A stretch of 64,000 bases of DNA, from positions 32,331 through 96,330 of the forward strand of contig CANPYW010000005.1 in assembly GCA_947588745.1 (NCBI GenBank). The letters are read 5' to 3'. The notes below the pieces were generated by a model that was not told the origin of the DNA, did not search any database, and saw only the letters and a list, made by a program, of their open reading frames with translations. The translations under genes and the position numbers were made by a program. Position 1 is the stretch's first letter. The number at the start of each line of letters is the position of its first letter. Origin of the DNA: Candidatus Gastranaerophilales bacterium. Lineage in GTDB: Bacteria > Cyanobacteriota > Vampirovibrionia > Gastranaerophilales > Gastranaerophilaceae. Below are positions 53,665 to 62,531 of the stretch, one piece after another.

Positions 53665-54621
53665 ATGAGCTTACCTGTTTTAGCAATAATAATTCCCTGC
53701 TATAACGAAGAGTTATGTATTGATATAACAACAGAAAAACTTTTAAGTATTATAAATAATTTAATAGACGAAAATTTTATATCAGATAAAAGTTATATAC
53801 TATATATAAACGACGGAAGCACCGATAAAACCTGGGATTTAATTGAAAAATACAATAAAGAAACAAACAGCAGAGTAAAAGGAATTAAGTTCAGCAGAAA
53901 TTTCGGCAATCAAAAAGCAATAATAGCAGGTTTAACCGAATCGCAAAAATACGATACGGACTGCTGTATATCAATAGATGCAGACTTGCAGCAAGATGAA
54001 AACAAAATAAAAGAATTTGTAGGAAAATACAACAACGGAGCTCAAATTGTATTAGGTATCAGGAATAACAGAAAAACAGATAATTTTTTTAAAAGCTTCA
54101 CTGCAATAACTTTTTACAAACTAATGAATTTATTGGGCGTACATATAAAAATAAATCATTCAGACTATAGGCTCGTAAGTAAAGAAGTAATACAAACATT
54201 ATCAACTTTTAAAGAAACAAACATATTCCTTCGGGGAATTTTTAACGAACTGGGGTATAAAAAAGACTATGTATACTTTGATGTAAAAGAAAGAATTAAC
54301 GGCAAAACAAAATTTACACCACTATCACTATACAGCTTAGCTATGAGCGGAATAACTTCATTCAGTATAATGCCGCTAAGATTTGTAACAATTTTGGGGC
54401 TTATAATGTCAATATCAAGCTTTATAATGGGATTATGGACATTGTATGACAAATTAACGGGTCAGGAAATGGTACCCGGCTGGGCAACATTGGTTGTAAT
54501 CATAGGTTTTACGAGCGGTATACAAATTTTATGTTTGGGAATAATTGCGGAATATATAGGTCAATTATTTCAGGAAGTTAAAGCAAGACCACGTTATATA
54601 ATTGAAGAACAATTGGATTAA
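53665..54621 (+). CDS. Membrane-bound family 2 glycosyltransferase (GtrB/DPM1-like)
   Basis: A 318-residue inner-membrane enzyme that moves a sugar from a nucleotide to a polyprenyl phosphate carrier. It shows IIPCYNEE, YINDGSTDKTWD, SIDADLQQDE (DxD-type metal site), NHSDYRLVSKEV, and two C-terminal membrane helices (about 235-258 and 270-297). This is the layout of GtrB, ArnC and DPM1 type enzymes. It is divergent from the YdjC deacetylase by 58 bases and two bases ahead of aroA. Confidence 0.92.
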   Translation: MSLPVLAIIIPCYNEELCIDITTEKLLSIINNLIDENFISDKSYILYINDGSTDKTWDLIEKYNKETNSRVKGIKFSRNFGNQKAIIAGLTESQKYDTDCCISIDADLQQDENKIKEFVGKYNNGAQIVLGIRNNRKTDNFFKSFTAITFYKLMNLLGVHIKINHSDYRLVSKEVIQTLSTFKETNIFLRGIFNELGYKKDYVYFDVKERINGKTKFTPLSLYSLAMSGITSFSIMPLRFVTILGLIMSISSFIMGLWTLYDKLTGQEMVPGWATLVVIIGFTSGIQILCLGIIAEYIGQLFQEVKARPRYIIEEQLD

Positions 54622-54623
54622 AC

Positions 54624-55895
54624 ATGGATATTATAAGTTCAAAAAAACCAGGATTAAAAGGGAGAATAGAAATACCCGCAGATAAATCTATAACACATCG
54701 AGCATTTATGTTTTCAGCATTAACAAAAGGAAAAAACATAATCACAAATTATTCTAAAGGAGCCGACTGTATGTCAACCCTTAAAATAATACGTCAACTG
54801 GGATGTGAAGTCGAATTTATAAATGATAAACAACTCATAATAAACGCTAAAAATGCACTTATAAAACCTTTATCACCGCTGGATTGCGGAAATTCCGGCA
54901 CAACAACAAGATTAATGGCAGGAATGCTTGCGGGTCAAAAATTTAACACAGAATTGTTTGGAGATGAAAGTTTATCACTCCGTCCGATGAAACGTATAAT
55001 TGAACCGCTTGAATTAATGGGTGCAAAATTTGAACACAATAATTATAAACTCCCCATAAAGATATCGGGACAAAATCTAAACGGAATTACATATAATTCG
55101 CCGCTTTCATCAGCACAGGTAAAATCCTGCATTCTCCTTGCAGGACTGTTTGCAAACGGGAAAACAACATTTATCGAACCGTATAAATCAAGAAACCATA
55201 CGGAACTGATGTTTGAATATATGAATGCCGATATACAAATTAAGGGTAATGAAATAACTGTTTCAAAATCGGAATTAAGCCCGTCAGCTATAACAATATG
55301 CGGAGATATTTCTTCAGCGGCATTTTTTATCATTGCCGCACTGATAACCGAAAACTCTGATATAACCTTAAAAAACATAGGCATAAATGAAACACGCACG
55401 GGCATAATTGATATATTAAAACAAATGAATGCAAATATAGAAATACTGAATGAAAAAACTGTATCAAACGAAAAAGTTGCGGATATAAGAGTAAAATACT
55501 CAGACTTAAAAGCAACAACGATAGAGGGTTCACAAATTCCGAGATTAATAGATGAAATACCTATTATAGCAGTGGCTGCCACGCAAGCTGCTGGAACAAC
55601 CATAATTAAAAACGCACAAGATTTGAGAAACAAAGAAGCAGACAGAATATCTGCAGTAACGGAATTTTTAAAGAATATGGGAGCCGACATTGAAGAAAAA
55701 CAAGACGGCTTTATAATAAACGGGAAAACAAAACTTAAAGGTAATTGTGAAACAGACACAAAACACGACCACAGAATAGCTATGAGTGCATTTGTGGCAG
55801 GATTGGTCTGCGAAAAACCCGTTAAAATAAAAGAATTTGAATGGGTAAATATTTCATTCCCGGAATTTTTAACACTTATGGAAAAATTATATTAA
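54624..55895 (+). CDS. aroA: 3-phosphoshikimate 1-carboxyvinyltransferase (EPSP synthase)
   Basis: Sixth step of the shikimate pathway: shikimate 3-phosphate plus phosphoenolpyruvate to EPSP. The 423 residues show PADKSITHRAFMFSAL, LDCGNSGTTTRLMAG, SAQVKSCILLAG, RNHTELM, LRNKEADRI and DHRIAMS. NSGTTTRLM has Thr where glyphosate-sensitive class I enzymes have Ala in NAGTAMR, resembling class II enzymes. There is no ribosome binding site of its own; it is two bases after the glycosyltransferase stop. Confidence 0.96.
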   Translation: MDIISSKKPGLKGRIEIPADKSITHRAFMFSALTKGKNIITNYSKGADCMSTLKIIRQLGCEVEFINDKQLIINAKNALIKPLSPLDCGNSGTTTRLMAGMLAGQKFNTELFGDESLSLRPMKRIIEPLELMGAKFEHNNYKLPIKISGQNLNGITYNSPLSSAQVKSCILLAGLFANGKTTFIEPYKSRNHTELMFEYMNADIQIKGNEITVSKSELSPSAITICGDISSAAFFIIAALITENSDITLKNIGINETRTGIIDILKQMNANIEILNEKTVSNEKVADIRVKYSDLKATTIEGSQIPRLIDEIPIIAVAATQAAGTTIIKNAQDLRNKEADRISAVTEFLKNMGADIEEKQDGFIINGKTKLKGNCETDTKHDHRIAMSAFVAGLVCEKPVKIKEFEWVNISFPEFLTLMEKLY

Positions 55896-55903
55896 TAAAA
55901 AAT

Positions 55904-55934
55904 AAAGCCCGTTAGATAAAATCATACGGGCTTT
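55904..55934. terminator. Bidirectional terminator after aroA
   Basis: AAAGCCCGT (55904-55912) and ACGGGCTTT (55926-55934), perfect nine-base arms. The flanking A/T tracts, with ATTTTTTATT on the minus strand, fit a shared terminator for aroA and the convergent gene at 55956. Confidence 0.8.
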
Positions 55935-55955
55935 AAATATAAACAACATAATTTT

Positions 55956-56690
55956 CTATCTTGATGACGGGAAATAAACTTTGTTAGACCCGTCCGGATT
56001 AACAGTAAATGCGATAATAATCTTTTGTCCTTTATAATCATCAGGTGGAACATCAAAACTTTTAACTCTGGAGATTAAAAGTAAAACAGAATCATCCAAA
56101 GTACGTTTATTTGAAGCCGCTGACATTGTATTTAATTCAAGAACACCGTCTTTATTAATAGTAAATGTAACTCTGCATTCACCTGCTTCTTTAACGCCGT
56201 TTCTATCCCAAAGCCTATTATACTCAGACCCAACTCTTCTTAAATAATCTTTCATATCAGCAGAAAGAGAACCTAAATTTGAATTTAAAATAGGCAAGTT
56301 AGCATAAGGATCTTTCTTTCTGGAACTTGCTGGTACGGAAGAATCCCAATAAGAATTAACATCAATGATTTTTGAACTAACAGGATTTGCAGCTTCAGCC
56401 ACAGTGTTATGAACCTTTTTAGTTCTATGCGGTGGAAGGAATAGAATAACAATACACAAAACTAATGAAACAACAACTGTAATCATAGCTTTTTGTTTAT
56501 CACGAGCTTCTTCTTCCATTTCTGCACGTTCTTGAGGAGAAATCTTTTTTACAGCTTTCTTCTTAACGGGCGGCACATAGTGATTTTCTTGATATACACT
56601 ATCATCTACTTCTTCAAAAGAATCATTACCGCATTCGCAGAATTCAGGACACTCTTCATATTCAGTATTACATTCAGTACATCTATACAT
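55956..56690 (-). CDS. Zinc-ribbon membrane protein with TonB-like C-terminal domain
   Basis: A 244-residue protein. The N terminus (about residues 3-25) is a zinc ribbon, CTEC then CPEFCECG. A Lys/Glu-rich cytosolic stretch, one membrane helix (about 70-86) and a periplasmic domain follow. The last ~95 residues (CRVTFTINKDGVLELNTM, then DDSVLLLISRVKSFDVPP) match the TonB/TolA C-terminal fold. It is the last gene of a three-gene minus-strand unit with an FHA-like multispan protein and a vWA protein. The unit's role is unknown to me. Confidence 0.75.
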   Translation of the reverse strand: MYRCTECNTEYEECPEFCECGNDSFEEVDDSVYQENHYVPPVKKKAVKKISPQERAEMEEEARDKQKAMITVVVSLVLCIVILFLPPHRTKKVHNTVAEAANPVSSKIIDVNSYWDSSVPASSRKKDPYANLPILNSNLGSLSADMKDYLRRVGSEYNRLWDRNGVKEAGECRVTFTINKDGVLELNTMSAASNKRTLDDSVLLLISRVKSFDVPPDDYKGQKIIIAFTVNPDGSNKVYFPSSR

Positions 56691-56717
56691 TAATAATTTC
56701 CTTTAATTTTAATTAAT

Positions 56718-58388
56718 CTAAAAATCTTTATCAACTTTTTCCAATAATTCTTCTCTTATAATAATCTCAAACTTTGTATTACCGAGCATTGTAGTTTCCG
56801 CAATCAATAAAGAAGTAGGAACTAAAGCGGCAATAAAGCTTATTATGATACCCATAACATCACCGCCCATAACGCCCATAAAGTATGAAACGTTCATCGT
56901 AACTTCTATGAATACAACGCATAAAGCAATCATAAAGAACTTTTTAGCTTCACGTTTTAAGTTTTTACTGCTTTCAACACCATGGAGCATAACACCGTGA
57001 ACATTATAATCGCTAAATCCGTCCTGCTTAATTACATTTGAAGCATATAATCTTTTTGTAGTAGCAAACGAGGTCGAGAAGCAATGGAATGCAAATATAA
57101 TCATAAAGCTGGCAAGACCTAAGAATATGGGTGATAATTTAAACCCGTCACCGAGTCTTAACCAACCTGCTGCTTCTGGGAAACATTCAGCCAAAGTTTG
57201 TGAAACACCATAAGCCAACAACGGAGCGGTTGCAGCACCCATAACATATTCACCTGCAGATTTAATCTGTAAATTAAATAATTTATTATTAATATCTTTA
57301 AGTTTTTTCTTAGTAATATTGTTTACAAATAACCCAATCCATTGTTGATAATCTTTTACTACAGATTGAAAATCTTCTCTGCTTTCATAGCCGTCAAGTT
57401 CTTCACCGGTTTCAGCAATTGTATTTTTTGAAATACCGGAAAAGATACCCAGGAACAGACATAAAACAGTAGTTAATAAAAGCATTTGAGGTATCAATGG
57501 CGGGAGTGAATATACATGCGTTGTCATTTCTGCGACAGAGAATGCCAATACGGCAAGGAAAATACCGCCGGAAGTTAATAAACTTAAATGTTGTATTAAA
57601 ACTGCGGAAGGTGAAAGCCTTGATTTTCCTTTGCCTTGAAACATAAGGAACTGACCTTGTTTCAGCAATAAGGTAACAATAATAAACGCAACAGCAACTA
57701 AAAACAAGATTTTATTTTGAAGTTGACCGTTGTGGGTATTGATTGCAATTACATCTTTTAAAATATAAGCCATTGAAAGAGGTACAAACACAATAAAGAA
57801 ATTTAAGAAAGCCAAAATCAATTCATTTTGAGATAATTTACCTCTTAAATAATTAGCTTTATAAGCAATTTCCTTAGTAACTAAAGCACGTCTGCGTTCA
57901 ATATCAGCTTTTTTTCTGTCAATTTTAATTTTTGTTTGAGCAGAAGCTCCCGAGCCATATAATGTAGCTATATCTTGCTCGTTAAGTTCTTCATCCTCAA
58001 TCATTGTTATGGTTTTTTTACTTTCAGATGTTTTAATTCTTTCAGCACTTTTACGATTAGCCAATTCCAAAGAACCGGGAACGACTTTCGGGTTAACTCC
58101 GGCCGCAGTAATTTTAATACTGATAAATTCATCAGTGCCGGCAATCATTAACTTGCATAAAGAACCTATTTCAAGAGAAGGGCCTAATGGCTGCCCTCTG
58201 AACAGGACTTTATCACTTTTAAAATTATTAATAACCTGCCATTTTCCGTTAGGTTGTCTTTGCAGTGAAATTAATAAATCAAAATCCAAATTAAGTTTAT
58301 AATGACACTTAGGAGCTGTACCTATATTAATAACATTTGAATCATCAAATATTTTTTCTTCGTTTTTAGATGCTATGGTAACTTTCAT
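56718..58388 (-). CDS. Multispan membrane protein with degenerate FHA-like N-terminal domain
   Basis: A 556-residue protein. Residues 1-95 have the strand pattern and end motif of an FHA domain (NVINIGTAP, NGKWQVIN, LEIGSLCKLMI) but lack the Ser-Arg-His phosphothreonine-binding residues. A linker (95-190) leads to about nine hydrophobic helices in two blocks with a long soluble loop between (about 320-390). No transporter motif was found. It sits ten bases after the vWA gene and 27 bases before the zinc-ribbon gene. Confidence 0.72.
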   Translation of the reverse strand: MKVTIASKNEEKIFDDSNVINIGTAPKCHYKLNLDFDLLISLQRQPNGKWQVINNFKSDKVLFRGQPLGPSLEIGSLCKLMIAGTDEFISIKITAAGVNPKVVPGSLELANRKSAERIKTSESKKTITMIEDEELNEQDIATLYGSGASAQTKIKIDRKKADIERRRALVTKEIAYKANYLRGKLSQNELILAFLNFFIVFVPLSMAYILKDVIAINTHNGQLQNKILFLVAVAFIIVTLLLKQGQFLMFQGKGKSRLSPSAVLIQHLSLLTSGGIFLAVLAFSVAEMTTHVYSLPPLIPQMLLLTTVLCLFLGIFSGISKNTIAETGEELDGYESREDFQSVVKDYQQWIGLFVNNITKKKLKDINNKLFNLQIKSAGEYVMGAATAPLLAYGVSQTLAECFPEAAGWLRLGDGFKLSPIFLGLASFMIIFAFHCFSTSFATTKRLYASNVIKQDGFSDYNVHGVMLHGVESSKNLKREAKKFFMIALCVVFIEVTMNVSYFMGVMGGDVMGIIISFIAALVPTSLLIAETTMLGNTKFEIIIREELLEKVDKDF

Positions 58389-58397
58389 TATAATCCC

Positions 58398-59090
58398 CTA
58401 TCTTCCTAATACTTCCAGAAGTTTTTTAGTTGACTGCTCAACATTTTCTTCAGATGCAACTATAAGATTATTTGACTTTTCCGCAAAAACCGGAAGAAGT
58501 AATTGTCTAACTTCATCGAGTTTTTCAGGATGTGCATAAAGGAATGCAACTTTCAAGTCAGGTACATATTGTAATGTTTTACGTAAATTTGAAGGAAGCG
58601 TATTCCAATTAAGTTGTTTAGTAATATCACCTTCATTTTCAAGGTCACCCAAAACAACAATTAATGGGGTATAACCTTGAGTTTGATATCTGAGTGCATC
58701 GCCTACCGCTTTTTTGAATGCAATACCATAAGCAGTACCGTAAGCTTTATTATCATAAGCTCCTCTTTTATTAATTGCTTCTTTAATTGCAACCAGCTTA
58801 TGAGGATTACCGTCATATACGTTATAAGTGTTTTCAGAAACGATATAAACCAATGCAGTATCTTCAGAATCCAAACGTTTTGATATTTTTAATATAGTAC
58901 CTGTTTGTTTATCTATTAAACTTCTGTTGGAAGCAGAAACATCAAGTAAGAATATTGCGGATACAGGCTTAAAATTTGCCAGCTTAATATTACTAAAACC
59001 CCAAAGTATTATCTTAACCCCATAAAATACAAGGGGTAAAATAAGTCCTAAAATTAACGCTCTTCTAAACATATTATTACTAACTCTCAA
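58398..59090 (-). CDS. Membrane-anchored von Willebrand factor A-like protein
   Basis: A 230-residue protein with an N-terminal membrane helix (about 10-30) and a vWA domain. The metal-ion-dependent adhesion site looks complete: D50-V-S52-A-S54, a Thr in AYGTAYGIA, and Asp in VVLGDLENEGD. Such domains bind ligands or partner proteins through Mg2+. It is the first gene of the three-gene unit; 51 bases separate it from trkH, which reads the same way. Confidence 0.78.
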   Translation of the reverse strand: MRVSNNMFRRALILGLILPLVFYGVKIILWGFSNIKLANFKPVSAIFLLDVSASNRSLIDKQTGTILKISKRLDSEDTALVYIVSENTYNVYDGNPHKLVAIKEAINKRGAYDNKAYGTAYGIAFKKAVGDALRYQTQGYTPLIVVLGDLENEGDITKQLNWNTLPSNLRKTLQYVPDLKVAFLYAHPEKLDEVRQLLLPVFAEKSNNLIVASEENVEQSTKKLLEVLGR

Positions 59091-59141
59091 AATTACTAAC
59101 CAACATCAAAATTGTATCATATTTTTATATATTTGTACAAG

Positions 59142-60611
59142 TCATTTTATTTTTCTGTAACTCCAAAAATCAGGATGTAAAAGTGCCAAAAACGGTATTA
59201 ATTCCAAACGACCAACCAACATATTCAAAATACAAATTAGTTTAGATAGTGTATGCAAGTTTCCAAATGAATACATTGGCCCAATCTGACCGAAGCCGGG
59301 GCCTACATTACCTAATGAAGCTATAGAGCCTGTTACACCGACAACTACGTTTTGTTCGATAAAAACGAGCAGAAATGCAGTTATAACAAAAATCGTGTAA
59401 TAGAAGATAACAAACGAAATCATTTGTCTGACAGTATCTTCGCTTACTATTGTTCTGTTAATTTTTATGGGATATACACCGTTCGGATGAAATATTTTGG
59501 AAATTTGTCTTCTTAAATACTTAAATATAAAAATTATTCTTAACAATTTAAGACCGCCGGATGCCGAGCCTATTGATGCCCCGCAGAACATAAGCATAAA
59601 AAGCAATATTTTTGCTCTTAAATTCCATTCATTATAATCAACGGACACAAAGCCGGTTGTTGTAATAATTGATATAACCTGAAAGAATGCCGCACTGATT
59701 GATTTATAAATATCATAAATATTATGCGTATATAAAGTCAAAGCAATAAAGACCGAAAAACCAAGAACTATGAAAAAATACAGCTTAAATTCATCATCTT
59801 TAATAATACTTTTAATATTCCTTTTTACGTAAAGTTTATACTGTAAAGCAAAGTTCATGCCCGAAAGGAACATAAAAACGGTAATAACCCAAACAAATTT
59901 GGATTGTCCGTATTGCATAATACTTTCCTGAGCAGGAGAGAACCCTCCGCCCGCAAGAGTTGAAAGTGAATTACAAACCGCATCAAAAAGAGGCATTCCC
60001 AATACTTTTAAAATAATTACTTCAAGAATTGTAAGAACGAAATAAATACTCCACAAAGCTGCGGAAGTTTGTCTTATTCTTGGTGTCAATTTACTGTCCG
60101 TAGAGCTTGCCCCGGGGGATTCGGCAAAAAACATTTGCCTGCCAGCGATAGCGAACTGAGGCAGAATAGCAATAAACAAAACAAGAATACCCATACCGCC
60201 CAGCCATTGACTCAACGAACGCCAAAAGAACATTGTTTTCGGATATAAAGAAAAATCATTTATTATGGTGGCACCGGTGGTTGTAACACCAGAAACACTT
60301 TCAAACAAAGCGTCAATCGGTTTTAAACCGAAGAATAGAAATGTTAAGGCAGAAAGAAGCGAAAAAAGTATCCATGTAACAAGAACAACGGAGAGTGTTT
60401 CACCCCTGTTAATATTGTTAAATTCCTCAAGTTTTTTTTTGCTGCCTGCAAAAAGCAAGCTTAAAAGAAAAGAAATAAGTGCCGTACCAAAGAACGGCAG
60501 AGCGGCATAATATTCTTTAAGCAAAAAGGCACATAATGCGGGAAGAAGCAATATAACCGAAAAATATTTTAATATAAATCCGACGGTACTAAGAATATAC
60601 TTTAAATTCAT
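59142..60611 (-). CDS. trkH: Potassium uptake protein TrkH/KtrB
   Basis: A 489-residue K+ channel-like transporter with four M1-P-M2 repeats. The filter-type segments are visible: GVTTTGATI, STLAGGGFSP, ITTTGFVSVD and SLGNVGPGFG. Length and the N-terminal extra helices favour TrkH over KtrB. It starts immediately after trkA, its regulatory partner. Confidence 0.93.
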   Translation of the reverse strand: MNLKYILSTVGFILKYFSVILLLPALCAFLLKEYYAALPFFGTALISFLLSLLFAGSKKKLEEFNNINRGETLSVVLVTWILFSLLSALTFLFFGLKPIDALFESVSGVTTTGATIINDFSLYPKTMFFWRSLSQWLGGMGILVLFIAILPQFAIAGRQMFFAESPGASSTDSKLTPRIRQTSAALWSIYFVLTILEVIILKVLGMPLFDAVCNSLSTLAGGGFSPAQESIMQYGQSKFVWVITVFMFLSGMNFALQYKLYVKRNIKSIIKDDEFKLYFFIVLGFSVFIALTLYTHNIYDIYKSISAAFFQVISIITTTGFVSVDYNEWNLRAKILLFMLMFCGASIGSASGGLKLLRIIFIFKYLRRQISKIFHPNGVYPIKINRTIVSEDTVRQMISFVIFYYTIFVITAFLLVFIEQNVVVGVTGSIASLGNVGPGFGQIGPMYSFGNLHTLSKLICILNMLVGRLELIPFLALLHPDFWSYRKIK

Positions 60612-61958
60612 TTATTTCACGCATTTCTTAAAATATTCGAGAACAACATTTTCGTTTTCCTGAGTTGTAAAAATAATCAAATTATCAAACGGCATAATTT
60701 GGGTAGTACCTCTCGGAATTATAACACGATTACGTCTTTGAATAATTGCGATAATTGCCTTACAAGGCATTTTTAAATTCATAATCATATCCGTTTTAAA
60801 ATTAAACGGAACACAAATTTCAAGAACTCTGCCCTGTCCACGTTCTACCGTTGCCAAAATTTCTATTTCGGTTTTTATCAAATGATTTTCTATATCATCG
60901 ATTGCGGCGGCATTTTGAGATATTGCAACATCAATTCCGACTTTTTCAAACAGATTTGCATTGGCATTTTTGGAAACCCTTGTAATGACTTTCGGCACTC
61001 CAAGCTGCTTAGAAAGAAGCGAACATAGCAGATTTTTTTCATCATTGTTTGTAACACTGACGACAACGTCCGATTCTGCAACACGTTCTTCTTCCAAAAG
61101 TGCGAAGTTTGCCCCGTCACCGTTAATTACAAGCGTACTTTTTAAATTTTCCGTAAGCTCCACACATCTGTCATAATCAAATTCTATAATTTTGATTTTT
61201 ATATTAGCCTTTTCCAGATTTTGTGCAAGCATTAACCCGACATTTCCGCCGCCGATAATGGTAACCTGTCTTACGTCGGTTTTTTCTTCAAAAAATCTGT
61301 TTGCAAGTATATCCAAAGAATAAACCGAGCCCATAAAAATAACCTTGTCATTAATCATAATCTCGGTATCGCCGTTAGGGATAAAAAGCGTGTTATCTCT
61401 TGTTATACCTACAATTAAAGTTTCATCGGGGAAACTGCAATCTTTTATTTTTTTATTCAAAAATTTTGTATTTTCTTCAACACGATATTCCAAAAGTCTT
61501 GCTTTTCCGTTGGCAAAATTTTCAACATCAATGGCATTCGGAACGGTAATAATTCGGAAAATTTCTTGGGTCATCAATTCTTCTGGCCACAATACATAAT
61601 CAATCATAAGTTCACGCTGATATTTAGAACCTCTAACAAGTGATAAAGACTCGACATTTTCTTTTTTGCTAACAAAGCAAACCGTTTTGAGCTTTGTCAT
61701 ATTTGTAACGGTTAAACATGCCACAATATTTGCTTCATCATTGTCGCTGCACGCAATAAATATATCCGCATCCTTAATTCCTACGGATTCCAATACGGAA
61801 ATGTTAGCCCCCGAACCTTGAACGTATTCAATATCCAATTTTTGGATATTTGCACAGGGAGAATCTTCATCATTTATAACAATAATATCATGGTCTTCAA
61901 ACAATTCGGCAGCAATCAAAGAGCCTGTTTCATTTGCACCGTATATAACAATTTTCAT
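60612..61958 (-). CDS. trkA: Trk system potassium uptake regulatory protein TrkA
   Basis: A 448-residue cytosolic NAD-binding regulator with two RCK-N/RCK-C halves. The first begins MKIVIYGANETGSLIAAELFEDH; the second has IIGGGNVGLMLAQNLEKANIKI and VINGDGANFALL. The double RCK form is typical of TrkA (KtrA has one). AAGGA precedes the ATG. It abuts trkH with no gap. Confidence 0.95.
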   Translation of the reverse strand: MKIVIYGANETGSLIAAELFEDHDIIVINDEDSPCANIQKLDIEYVQGSGANISVLESVGIKDADIFIACSDNDEANIVACLTVTNMTKLKTVCFVSKKENVESLSLVRGSKYQRELMIDYVLWPEELMTQEIFRIITVPNAIDVENFANGKARLLEYRVEENTKFLNKKIKDCSFPDETLIVGITRDNTLFIPNGDTEIMINDKVIFMGSVYSLDILANRFFEEKTDVRQVTIIGGGNVGLMLAQNLEKANIKIKIIEFDYDRCVELTENLKSTLVINGDGANFALLEEERVAESDVVVSVTNNDEKNLLCSLLSKQLGVPKVITRVSKNANANLFEKVGIDVAISQNAAAIDDIENHLIKTEIEILATVERGQGRVLEICVPFNFKTDMIMNLKMPCKAIIAIIQRRNRVIIPRGTTQIMPFDNLIIFTTQENENVVLEYFKKCVK

Positions 61959-62105
61959 ATAATATCCTTTTTACATTTGCACCGGGCATTATTTTGTATT
62001 TAAAATTTATAATAAATACATTCATAAGCTTGTACATATACCTATAAAAAATTAATTTATAAGTCTATACAACTTATAAACGAAAAAGGATTTTTTGTCT
62101 ATATT

Positions 62106-62372
62106 TTACATTTTCATATTAAAAGTTGAAACAGATTTTCCTTCACGCATAACTTGACCTAAAGTATATATTTGAGATTGATACTTCCTAATTTCAGAAG
62201 CAACTTCACCGGAAAAAACCTTATCTCTTTCTCCCAAATAATTTACTAACGGATTTAAAGTATTATCTTCAAATTCCTGTTTCGCAACTTTTTTAACTTC
62301 CTCTAAAGTTTTTTTTGGAAGATTTACATTTAAAGAAAACGGATTATTAAATATTAATTTTTTTTCGCTCAT
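62106..62372 (-). CDS. Hypothetical 88-residue protein
   Basis: A small charged, mostly helical protein without membrane segments, beginning MSEKKLIFNNPFSLNVNLPKK. AAGGA seven bases before the ATG supports translation. No family recognised. It is divergent from the large partial gene at 62532; the 159-base gap between them holds the repeats described separately. Confidence 0.6.
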   Translation of the reverse strand: MSEKKLIFNNPFSLNVNLPKKTLEEVKKVAKQEFEDNTLNPLVNYLGERDKVFSGEVASEIRKYQSQIYTLGQVMREGKSVSTFNMKM

Positions 62373-62472
62373 ATATTATTTCCTTAACAATTAATTCGGC
62401 ATTTACTATTATAACTTTAATTTTTTTTGTAGAATTGTAAAGAAAAAATAAAATATTTTTAATATAAAAAAA

Positions 62473-62519
62473 TTTTTGAGCAAATTTTTTTTTGAGCAAA
62501 CATTAAAATAAAAGATAAA
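62473..62519 (+). promoter_or_regulatory. Direct repeats and predicted promoter of the right-edge gene
   Basis: TTTTTGAGCAAA occurs twice (62473-62484 and 62489-62500), 16 bases apart. The second copy contains TTGAGC (62492-62497), which with GATAAA (62514-62519) gives a 16-base-spaced promoter. Transcription would start about six bases before the ATG at 62532, which has no ribosome binding site. Confidence 0.45.
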
Positions 62520-62531
62520 AGACAAATAAAC

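Noticed and set aside
55043..55759. 238-residue minus-strand open frame
   Set aside because: Antisense to aroA, whose motifs cover the whole stretch.
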